DNA of 47,037 bases. Origin: a virus. The stretch covers positions 1-47,037 of the IMG/VR virus record IMGVR_UViG_3300008266_000095. One strand, given 5' to 3'. The translations under genes and the position numbers were made by a program. Every line of letters starts with the position of its first letter. Within the stretch, counting starts at the first letter, position 1. The notes beneath the pieces were generated by a model that was given only the letters and a program-made list of their open reading frames with translations, was not told the DNA's origin and ran no database searches. Of the stretch, positions 20,556-27,250 are shown one piece after another.

Positions 20556-22545
20556 TGGATCGGCTGTTCTCTGGGCCGACGTGGGCGCAGGCAAGACCTC
20601 AATCTCTCTCACGGCCTTCGCAGCCCTCCAGAAGATGGGCATGGCGAAGCGCGCCTTGGTCATGGCGAGCGTCCGCATCTGCCAGCTTGTGTGGCGGCAG
20701 GAAGCCGCGAAGTGGGAGCACACGAAACACCTCCGCGTCGAGTTCCTGCACGGCCCCAAGAAAGACAAGATGCTTGAGGAGGGGCTTCGGCTCCTGCCCG
20801 GCCTCGGCGGGGTAGACATCTTCCTCGTGAACTACGAGGGCCTTCCGTGGCTCTGCGACAAGTACAAGGGCAAGGGCGGCCTCCCGTTCGACACCATCAT
20901 CGCGGACGAACTGACCAAGCTCAAGAAACACTCCGGCGTACGATTTAAGGCGCTCCGCAAGGCGACCATGAGGACGGCCCGGAAGTGGGGCCTGACCGGC
21001 ACGCCAGCGCCCAACGGCTACCTCGACCTGTTCGGCCAGTTCCTGTGGATCGACGGCGGCGCGAGCCTCGGCAGCTACTTCACGCACTACCGGGACACCT
21101 ATTTCGAGCCGGACTGGAACGGCTATGACTACGTGCTCCAGCGCGGCGCAGAGGCGCGGATCAAGGAACGCATCAAGGACATCATCTTCCGGCTGGAGTA
21201 CAACGACCGCCCCGGCATCAGGAACAATGACATCCCCGTGGCCCTGAGCGGCCCGGCCCGCAAAGCGTGCGACACGATGCGGAAAGAGATGCTGCTGAAC
21301 GTCCCCGGCGGCATGGTGACAGCGGCCAACGCAGCGGCTGTGTACCAGAAGCTGAAGCAGATGGCGAACGGCGCTGTGTACCTGAGCGGCCAAGAGCTTG
21401 CCAGTCGTACGGCGAAGGAGTGGGTCGTCATCCACGACGACAAGCTCGACGCGCTGGTGGAACTGATCGAGCAGTTGAACGGGCAACCTCTGCTGGTGGC
21501 GTATCAATACGGCCACGACCTCATCCGTATCAAAGAGAGACTGAAGAAAGAGTTCGGCTGGGACGTGCCCTATATCGGGGCAGGCGTCAGCGAGGCCGAG
21601 GCGCTTCGCATCCAGACGGAGTGGAACCAGAACAAGCACCCTGTCGTGCTCATGCAGCCGCAGAGCGCCGGGCACGGGCTCAACTTCCAAGAGGGCGGCG
21701 CGGGCCACCTATGCTGGTTCTCCGCTGACTTCAACCTCGAACTGTACGACCAGCTTATCGGGAGGCTCCGCCGCAAGGGCAGCACCGCTGAGACGGTCAT
21801 CGTTCACCGCCTGATCGTCCAGAACAGCCTTGACGAACTGGTGTTCGAAGCGCTAGAAGAAAAGGACACCACGCAGGTACGACTGTTGCAAGGTATGCGA
21901 CGAGTGCTTCATGGTGAGCCAACTGAGCCGCGCCCGGCGGAACCGGGCAACACGGAGGATGATATGACAATCCGACGCCTACCCGCGCAGGGAGCCGCCA
22001 ACGCGCCGCCTCCTCCGCAACAACCTGCCCCGCAACGTCCGGCTCCGCAGCCGCAACAACCCGCAGCCGCCGCCCCGCGCGTCGTGCCGAAGGGCTGGGG
22101 CGGTCAGACCGGCGCAGCGGCGGCGCAACCTGCCAGCCCGCAGGCCGGTGCGATCCAATCCAAGCTGCAAGGCGCTGGGTCGTACGTTCCGCCTGTCGAG
22201 CAGGAGGAGGAAGCGCCCGAGACGAACGTTGCTGACGCGGCGCTCGCTCACATGAACGAGGCCATGGGCATGGCGATCCAGTCGGACGCTGACGGCGATC
22301 CCAACACGCCGCCTGCCCCCGCAGCGGCCCCGCCTGCTTCCAAGCCTGCGGCCCGCCGTCGCTCCTCGGCTCCGGCTCCTGCATCCGCCCCGGCGGCTCC
22401 GCAGGAAGACCCGAACCGCTTCGCCCCTGCGGCGGAGACAGCGGCCCAAGGCCAACAGGCCACTGTGGACCTTCACTTCCACGGTACGCCAGACGCAGTC
22501 GCCCACGCGATGCGCCAGTTCATCGCCGCCTTCAAAGCGGCTTGA
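20449..22545 (+). CDS. SNF2/DEAD-type helicase with a Pro/Gln/Ala-rich C-terminal tail
   Basis: This encodes 698 aa from ATG 20449. The first 18 residues overlap VRR-NUC, and the conserved part starts near WIPSEGQGLAVEHL. Motif I is WADVGAGKTS at about 42-51, motif II DTIIADEL at about 151-158, motif III GLTGTPAPNG and motif VI QLIGRLRRKGST at about 432-443. Residues after about 505 are low in complexity (APPPPQQPAPQRPAPQPQQ) and end in a small conserved-looking part (VDLHFHGTPDAVAHAMRQF). At 21964 an in-frame ATG has GGAGG upstream, so the tail may also be made as a separate 193-aa protein. The role is probably fork remodelling or recombination. Confidence 0.88.
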   Translation: MTWTSTTSQTRRLQASKNVWIPSEGQGLAVEHLIRNGSAVLWADVGAGKTSISLTAFAALQKMGMAKRALVMASVRICQLVWRQEAAKWEHTKHLRVEFLHGPKKDKMLEEGLRLLPGLGGVDIFLVNYEGLPWLCDKYKGKGGLPFDTIIADELTKLKKHSGVRFKALRKATMRTARKWGLTGTPAPNGYLDLFGQFLWIDGGASLGSYFTHYRDTYFEPDWNGYDYVLQRGAEARIKERIKDIIFRLEYNDRPGIRNNDIPVALSGPARKACDTMRKEMLLNVPGGMVTAANAAAVYQKLKQMANGAVYLSGQELASRTAKEWVVIHDDKLDALVELIEQLNGQPLLVAYQYGHDLIRIKERLKKEFGWDVPYIGAGVSEAEALRIQTEWNQNKHPVVLMQPQSAGHGLNFQEGGAGHLCWFSADFNLELYDQLIGRLRRKGSTAETVIVHRLIVQNSLDELVFEALEEKDTTQVRLLQGMRRVLHGEPTEPRPAEPGNTEDDMTIRRLPAQGAANAPPPPQQPAPQRPAPQPQQPAAAAPRVVPKGWGGQTGAAAAQPASPQAGAIQSKLQGAGSYVPPVEQEEEAPETNVADAALAHMNEAMGMAIQSDADGDPNTPPAPAAAPPASKPAARRRSSAPAPASAPAAPQEDPNRFAPAAETAAQGQQATVDLHFHGTPDAVAHAMRQFIAAFKAA

Positions 22546-22570
22546 CCTCTCGCTCCACCGCGAGTAACTT

Positions 22571-22605
22571 GGGGCCTTCCTTAACGGGGAGGCCCCCTTT
22601 GTTTT
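22571..22605 (+). terminator. Rho-independent terminator overlapping the endolysin start
   Basis: GGGGCCTTCC (22571-22580) pairs with GGGGAGGCCCC (22586-22596) over 10 bp with one G-U pair, loop TTAAC, then CTTTGTTTT. It stands 25 bases after the helicase stop. The 3' arm includes GGGGAGG, the only good ribosome binding site for the endolysin, and the T run contains its TTG start. The stem could therefore also hide that site. Confidence 0.75.
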
Positions 22606-23057
22606 CCACCAAGCACTTCCGCATGGCCGAGTTCCTGCACTCGGACACCGCCGTACGGCTAAAGATCGCCAACCACCCGACGCCTGAGCACGAGGCCAAC
22701 CTCCGCCGTACGATGGGCTTCATGGAGCAGGTGCGCGAACTCGGCCACGGCCCCATCATCATCACGTCGGGCTATCGCAACCCGGAGGTGAACCGCCTCG
22801 TCGGCGGAGTGCCGGACAGCGACCACGCCCTCGGGCACGCCTGCGACTTCTACTTCAAGAAGTGGCCCATCCGCTTCGCCGCTCGGGAACTGGCGACGGC
22901 CCTCGTCGGCCATCCGACCATCCAGATACCCTTCGACCAGTTCATTCTGGAGCAGGATCGGGGCGTCATGCACATCAGCTTCCACCCGCGCGCCCGGCGT
23001 CAGATACTCACCCAGCTTGGCGGGCCGGGCTCCAAGATCGTGAAAGGTATCCGCTAA
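22599..23057 (+). CDS. Endolysin, peptidase M15 (D-Ala-D-Ala carboxypeptidase-like)
   Basis: This encodes 152 aa from TTG 22599, chosen because GGGGAGG lies upstream and the resulting start FSTKHFRMAEFLHSDTA matches the usual M15 N terminus; ATG 22623 has no ribosome binding site. IITSGYRNPEVNRLVGG and DSDHALGHACDFYF carry the zinc-site pattern (SGYR, then SxHxxGxACDF), and HISFHP at the end supplies the last His. It should cleave peptide cross-links of the cell wall. It heads the lysis genes with both spanins directly behind, and sits behind a terminator that may delay its expression. Confidence 0.88.
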   Translation: MFSTKHFRMAEFLHSDTAVRLKIANHPTPEHEANLRRTMGFMEQVRELGHGPIIITSGYRNPEVNRLVGGVPDSDHALGHACDFYFKKWPIRFAARELATALVGHPTIQIPFDQFILEQDRGVMHISFHPRARRQILTQLGGPGSKIVKGIR

Positions 23058-23323
23058 TGGACTGGACAGACACCGCCGTACGGGGCATTGTAGCCGCCGT
23101 CATCGCCATCTTCGCTGGGGCCGTTCTCTGGGCGGCCAAGAGGCAGGGCAAGACCGAACAGCGCTTGCAGGATGAGCTTGCAGGCGAGAAGACCAAAGCC
23201 GCCATAGAGGACAAATCCGATGCGTCTGCTGAAGCTGCTGATACCCGCAGCGCTCCTACTCGCCATGATGAGCCTGCCATCGTGCGTGACACCTCCATTC
23301 CCGGCTGGCTCCGCCGCGACTGA
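23057..23323 (+). CDS. Inner-membrane spanin (Rz-like)
   Basis: This encodes 88 aa. MDWTDTAVRGIVAAVIAIFAG begins a single N-terminal membrane span (about 9-27), followed by a charged coiled-coil-like part (KRQGKTEQRLQDELAGEKTK) and an Ala/Asp-rich end. It starts on the last base of the endolysin stop (TAATG), and the lipoprotein partner is nested in the +1 frame. This is the classic Rz layout. It would link inner and outer membranes to break the outer membrane at lysis. Confidence 0.75.
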   Translation: MDWTDTAVRGIVAAVIAIFAGAVLWAAKRQGKTEQRLQDELAGEKTKAAIEDKSDASAEAADTRSAPTRHDEPAIVRDTSIPGWLRRD

Positions 23324-23603
23324 CGAGTTCGTCACCAAGGACGCCGTACGACGGATGTATCCGCCGATCCTGTTGTCGTCCAGTGACAGTCTGACGTACG
23401 GCACGGCCTGCCAGATCGTAGAGCACAACGTCACCTTCTATTGCGAAAACCCCGGCAGCTTGCGGCCACCGGGGTTCCCTCAGTCACTCTGTCAGCCGTC
23501 GCGGCTTAGCGTTTGCGAGCAGGTGCTCGGACCGCCTTCACCGCCGGAGCCTTCCGACGAGACGCCGGTTTACGAGCCGCCGGAGCAGCCTTCCGAGGCT
23601 TGA
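23220..23603 (+). CDS. Outer-membrane lipoprotein spanin (Rz1-like)
   Basis: This encodes 127 aa. The signal peptide MRLLKLLIPAALLLAMMSLP is followed by SC, giving a lipobox L-P-S-C with the acylated Cys at 22. The mature part is Pro-rich (VTPPFPAG; PPSPPEPSDETPVYEPPEQP) and has five further Cys. It overlaps the Rz-like gene by 104 bases in another frame and is longer than typical Rz1. Its last 98 bases overlap the convergent MazZ-like gene (23506-24330) on the other strand, so the two arms meet without a spacer. Confidence 0.78.
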   Translation: MRLLKLLIPAALLLAMMSLPSCVTPPFPAGSAATDEFVTKDAVRRMYPPILLSSSDSLTYGTACQIVEHNVTFYCENPGSLRPPGFPQSLCQPSRLSVCEQVLGPPSPPEPSDETPVYEPPEQPSEA

Positions 23604-24330
23604 TCCGGTTGATCCCGAGGGCTTCCTTGCCCTTGGGCGTCACCTCGAACTGCGAGCCGGAGTAGAAGTCGAACTCCGCGATCCAGTTCTCGTCCGCGCC
23701 AGACTTCTCCACGCCCTTGGGCCACTCGCCGGTCAGCGCATACCATTCGCGCGGATCGGTGATGATCGTGGCTTCCGGGCCGAGAACGGCCTGAAGCGCC
23801 GCCAGCACGTCCTTCTCGGAAAGCGGAGCCTTCCGTACGGCGGCTTTCACGTCGCCCTGTTCTTCGAAGTCGCTGAACGACTTGAAGCCAGCTTCCGGCC
23901 TGCCGCCGAGGATGCGGTCAACCGGCGTGTCGAGCGTCTGGGCCTTGGCCCCTTCGTACGACTTGACCGGCGGAGCGTTGGAGGTGCCGCGTCCGGGGCT
24001 GTAGCCCTCGGCAATCAGTTCCTCCTCAAGCACGGCCAGCGCACGCCACGCCAGACCGGCGGAGTGACGGCGGCCTTCGTTGTCGTAGCCGCCACGCTCG
24101 CGCAGGTGGCGCGCGGCAGCGTCGGCGTGATCCGCCGAGTTGTAGCGCGACCAGTGCAGCTTCTGGCCGGGGTTGTGCTTCTCGTTCGCGAAGTAGGAAT
24201 GCTCCGCGACCGCCGCGAGGGCGTTCGGGAAGTAGTCGTGGAGGCCGGTCGCAATCGGAACCTGCTTCCGGCGAGCGCTATCGCCGTCCCCGTAGTAGTA
24301 GGGAGCGTCTTTGGCGTTTTCGTTGTTCAT
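23506..24330 (-). CDS. MazZ-like dATP/dGTP diphosphohydrolase domain protein
   Basis: This encodes 274 aa. The N-terminal part fits the dGTP diphosphohydrolase N-terminal (DUF5664) pattern: KQVPIATGLHDYFPNALAAV at about 22-41, HNPGQKLHWSR, DHADAAARHLRERGG and AGLAWRALAVLEEEL. Family members with MazZ activity turn dGTP to dGMP and pyrophosphate in phages that use 2-aminoadenine. A spacer and a second region (EFDFYSGSQFEVTPKGKEAL) follow, and the C terminus is very basic (KPASRRKAPAVKAVRAPARKR). No PurZ-like synthetase is seen in the window, so a Z-genome is not implied. It is the last gene of the leftward arm and overlaps the convergent spanin gene. Confidence 0.7.
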   Translation of the reverse strand: MNNENAKDAPYYYGDGDSARRKQVPIATGLHDYFPNALAAVAEHSYFANEKHNPGQKLHWSRYNSADHADAAARHLRERGGYDNEGRRHSAGLAWRALAVLEEELIAEGYSPGRGTSNAPPVKSYEGAKAQTLDTPVDRILGGRPEAGFKSFSDFEEQGDVKAAVRKAPLSEKDVLAALQAVLGPEATIITDPREWYALTGEWPKGVEKSGADENWIAEFDFYSGSQFEVTPKGKEALGINRIKPRKAAPAARKPASRRKAPAVKAVRAPARKR

Positions 24331-24448
24331 AGTTCACCTCTCGGTTGATTAGGGCCTAGGATCGTCACTGGTGAGCTTCAGCCCTCCGGCACACCAGCGT
24401 AGCGGCCTAGTCGCGCAAGGCGGGTCACGCCTCACGCCACGAGGAAGT

Positions 24449-25108
24449 TTAGATGGCTTCGGCCTGTCTGGCTAGCGCAGCGAACGCCTCGACACACTGG
24501 AGCCATTCTCGCTTGGCTTGACGCCACGAGATTTCATCGAACAGCCGTACGGGCAGGTTCGGGATCGGGTCGAAGCCCTCCATGGCATACCACGCCTGTT
24601 TGGCAGGCTGCATGACGATGGCCTTCTCGTTCGCGATGATCCTTCGGTCGTACGCTCGAACGATGTCTGTCTCTTTCTCCGGGACCGGGATGCCCTGACG
24701 ACGGAGGCTTCGCCGCATCGCCGCGTTGGCGGCCCGGCTCATCCGGCGGAACTCCGGGTTGCGATCCTTGATCGGGCTCCGCATGTCGCCGTAGTAGGCT
24801 TCCTCGCCGTCGTGGAACAGCGCGTCCAGCACTAGCACCGGATCATGCGTCTCCTCCCAGATGGCGTAGGCGAGGGCCGTCTGATGCTGGGCCACCCAAT
24901 AGGGGTAGATGGCCGCGCCGCCGTAGCGGGAGATGGTCGCCGTCTGATGGGCGATGTCTTCCAGCACGTAGAGATTGCCGTCGAGCTTGTCGTCGTTGTA
25001 GTAGAACGCCTCGCCCGTGTAGGTCTGGCTCCAGAAGTCCCGGTCGCCGGGGTTGTTCTGGATGTCGTCCAACTTCGCGACCAGTCGTGCGTTATCGTCT
25101 TGGGCCAT
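24449..25108 (-). CDS. HD-domain phosphohydrolase (YfbR/DatZ-like)
   Basis: This encodes 219 aa from ATG 25108, which has GGAGGT just upstream; ATG 25120 is an alternative. H54 and H75 are followed by LDALFHDGEEAYYGDMRSPIK, where H99-D100, E103 and D108 reproduce the HDxxExxxGD signature of YfbR-type nucleotidases. A later Asp in RAYDRRI could complete the metal site. Related phage enzymes hydrolyse dATP (DatZ) or deoxynucleoside monophosphates. It lies upstream of the MazZ-like gene on the same transcript, suggesting a joint role in shaping the dNTP pool. The substrate cannot be read from the sequence. Confidence 0.78.
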   Translation of the reverse strand: MAQDDNARLVAKLDDIQNNPGDRDFWSQTYTGEAFYYNDDKLDGNLYVLEDIAHQTATISRYGGAAIYPYWVAQHQTALAYAIWEETHDPVLVLDALFHDGEEAYYGDMRSPIKDRNPEFRRMSRAANAAMRRSLRRQGIPVPEKETDIVRAYDRRIIANEKAIVMQPAKQAWYAMEGFDPIPNLPVRLFDEISWRQAKREWLQCVEAFAALARQAEAI

Positions 25109-25135
25109 TGATACCTCCATGGCGCTGTCAATGCA

Positions 25136-26914
25136 CTAGGCGTGCCACCTTCCGTCCCATATCGTAATCATCTGGCGCTTGCCGTTCTCGTGGATCACGC
25201 AGAAGCTGATCGACCAGTTGCCCGGCGAGCCCATGGCGTATTCGAGTTCGAGCACCATGACGCCTACCTGCCACGCGCCGTTGAGGATGCCCGCGCCGTG
25301 GCCGTGGCCGATGACGACCTTGCGGCCAAGCAGGGACAGGTTCTTCAGCGAGCCGCGAGCGCCACCGGCACCGAGGTCGCCGTGGAAGCCAAGCTCGATC
25401 CCGCCGCCAGCGTTCTTGCAGACGACGTACGACTGACCGGGCTCCAGCCAGAGGGTGTTCGGGATGGGGCCGTTGAAGCTTTCGACCGCGCACTTCATGG
25501 CGTTGAAGGACACGCCCTCGCGGAGCGCGCGGAGGTAGGCCAGATGGACCGTCCCGGCGAACTCGGCATTCTCCAAGTCCCAGCGCCAGTCAACCTCGCG
25601 CAGATAGCGTTCGAAGTGCCGGTCATGGTTCGAGTTGACCACGACGTTCTCCACGCCGGGGCGGGAGGCCATCCACAGGAAGCGGTTCGTGCTCTCGTAC
25701 TCCGCCTTGATCGACTTCTGCTGCACGACCTTCAGGGCGTACATCTTGTAGGGGTCGCGGCGGTTGTGGTGGCCGAACTCAAAGTCCGCGAGGTCATGGA
25801 AGATTTGGCGGCGCGGCTTGATCTGGTCGAGGATGCCTCCAGCGCCCCAGCACAGGTCGCGGATTTGCTGGGTCAGGTGGATTTCGTGGATGTCGCCCCA
25901 GACGATGGTGTTCGAGCCCTTCGCCTTCGTCACGCCCTCGGCGGAGAAGATGAGCGTGCCCTCGGGCCGTACGTCGTAGATGCGGCCAGCGCCGTCCGTG
26001 TTGAGTTGTCGTACGAACCAGCGGCCCTCGTGATCGACTTCAACGAGGAGCGCGCCGTAGATGTGATCGAACTCGGCCTTCTGTCCGGCCTTCCGCTGGA
26101 TGTAGTTGCGCTTGGTGATCGCGCCTGTCGTGTACTGGAGCTTCGCGGCGTCTCCCGGCGCGGTCGCGATGCTGACCATGTGCTGCCGTACGTGCGGGAA
26201 GATGGACGAGTTGCGGTAGTTGTAGTTCTGGAGCGCGGACAGAGGCTCAGACGCGGTCGGCCAGTTGTTGAAGTGACCGTTCCAGATGAGGCCCTTGCCA
26301 AGCTGGATCATCTCGTCAGCCGCGTACGGCTCGATGCGCTCGTCGTACCACTCGGCGTCGTCGTCGCTCGCCCGGCCTGTGCCGCGCTTGCTGGAGCCGT
26401 CCTTCGACTTGTTGTAGGTGAAGGTCGAGATGAGCATTTCGGCGCTGTCGTACTCCGCCATGACTTGCAGAGCGGCCCACGTCGGCTCGTGGAGCAGCGT
26501 GTTGTTCTGGGCCGCCATGGTGATGTAGCGCGCCACCTTTCCCTTCGCCGGGAAGGGTCGTACGATGGGCTGGCGCGCGTCGTCGGAGCCGACGAGCTTC
26601 GGCTTGATGCCGCGCTGCGAGGCGGTCTTGATGCGGTGCTGGAATGTCGAGGGTGAGATGCCGAGGGCTTCAGCCGCTGCGGCTTGTGTTCCGTACACGG
26701 ACAGTGCGTCAACGACGGCCCGGCAGTCTTCGTCGGACAGGGCCGCTGCGCCACCACGGACGATGTCGCGGACCTTGATGCCCGCCGCCTTCGCCTCAAC
26801 GAGCCGCGAGCGGAACGTGCTGCGGGACATGTTGAGTTCTGCCGCCGCTTCCTCCGCAGAGGTGGAGCGGTTGTAGGCAGATGCGATTTTCTGGAGTTCT
26901 TTCTTCGTGGTCAA
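25136..26914 (-). CDS. HTH-metallophosphoesterase protein, T5 A1-like layout
   Basis: This encodes about 592 aa from TTG 26914 (GGAGA upstream); GTG 26950 would add 12 residues. Two helix-turn-helix-like repeats come first, EEAAAELNMSRSTFRSRLV at about 19-37 and AAAAEALGISPSTFQHRIK at about 67-85. The C-terminal half has metallophosphoesterase motifs in order: VWGDIHEIH (about 335-343), VVNSNHDRHFERYL (about 420-433; SNHD in place of GNHD) and VIGHGHGAG (about 530-538). T5 A1 is a metallophosphoesterase-like protein needed for host DNA breakdown and second-step transfer, and similar proteins occur in other phages. DNA nuclease activity is thus plausible but not shown. Confidence 0.75.
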   Translation of the reverse strand: MTTKKELQKIASAYNRSTSAEEAAAELNMSRSTFRSRLVEAKAAGIKVRDIVRGGAAALSDEDCRAVVDALSVYGTQAAAAEALGISPSTFQHRIKTASQRGIKPKLVGSDDARQPIVRPFPAKGKVARYITMAAQNNTLLHEPTWAALQVMAEYDSAEMLISTFTYNKSKDGSSKRGTGRASDDDAEWYDERIEPYAADEMIQLGKGLIWNGHFNNWPTASEPLSALQNYNYRNSSIFPHVRQHMVSIATAPGDAAKLQYTTGAITKRNYIQRKAGQKAEFDHIYGALLVEVDHEGRWFVRQLNTDGAGRIYDVRPEGTLIFSAEGVTKAKGSNTIVWGDIHEIHLTQQIRDLCWGAGGILDQIKPRRQIFHDLADFEFGHHNRRDPYKMYALKVVQQKSIKAEYESTNRFLWMASRPGVENVVVNSNHDRHFERYLREVDWRWDLENAEFAGTVHLAYLRALREGVSFNAMKCAVESFNGPIPNTLWLEPGQSYVVCKNAGGGIELGFHGDLGAGGARGSLKNLSLLGRKVVIGHGHGAGILNGAWQVGVMVLELEYAMGSPGNWSISFCVIHENGKRQMITIWDGRWHA

Positions 26915-26964
26915 GCGTGTCTCCGTGGGACATGGCCGATGGTCTGCCACGGATACAGCAAGGC

Positions 26965-27246
26965 TTATGCCTCGTCAACCTTCGCTTCGATCCGGTCAGC
27001 GCTTTCCTGAACCGCGTCGAGTTGGGCGTGCGTGACGATGCCCGAGAGCATCACGGCCTTGTGCTGTTCTTGCTCGCGCCGGTCCTTGCGGATCGTCGCC
27101 CATGCGTGGACGAGGAAGCCGAGGAAGGCCACGAAGGCAGACAGGATCACGGCGATGTCGGAGACACTGAGGCCCCAGAACACGCCGGTCGCCATCGCGC
27201 CGCCGTACATTGCAGCCTGCCCGCCGGTGTCAATAGTCGAGTTCAT
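26965..27246 (-). CDS. Holin candidate, two membrane spans
   Basis: This encodes 93 aa from ATG 27246; ATG 27270 is possible but overlaps the upstream gene. GGAMATGVFWGL (about 11-22) and VSDIAVILSAFVAFLGFLVH (about 24-43) are two hydrophobic helices, followed by a charged tail (ATIRKDRREQEQHKAV). This is the plan of small class II phage holins. It lies on the other strand from the endolysin, so the assignment rests on topology alone. Confidence 0.55.
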   Translation of the reverse strand: MNSTIDTGGQAAMYGGAMATGVFWGLSVSDIAVILSAFVAFLGFLVHAWATIRKDRREQEQHKAVMLSGIVTHAQLDAVQESADRIEAKVDEA

Positions 27247-27250
27247 TTTG

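Noticed and set aside
23506-25108. A complete 2-aminoadenine (Z-genome) pathway
   Set aside because: MazZ-like and HD hydrolase genes are present, but no PurZ-like adenylosuccinate synthetase pattern is seen anywhere, so the claim is not made.
25142-26656. 504-codon open frame on the plus strand
   Set aside because: It is antisense to the HTH-metallophosphoesterase gene, whose motifs prove the other strand.
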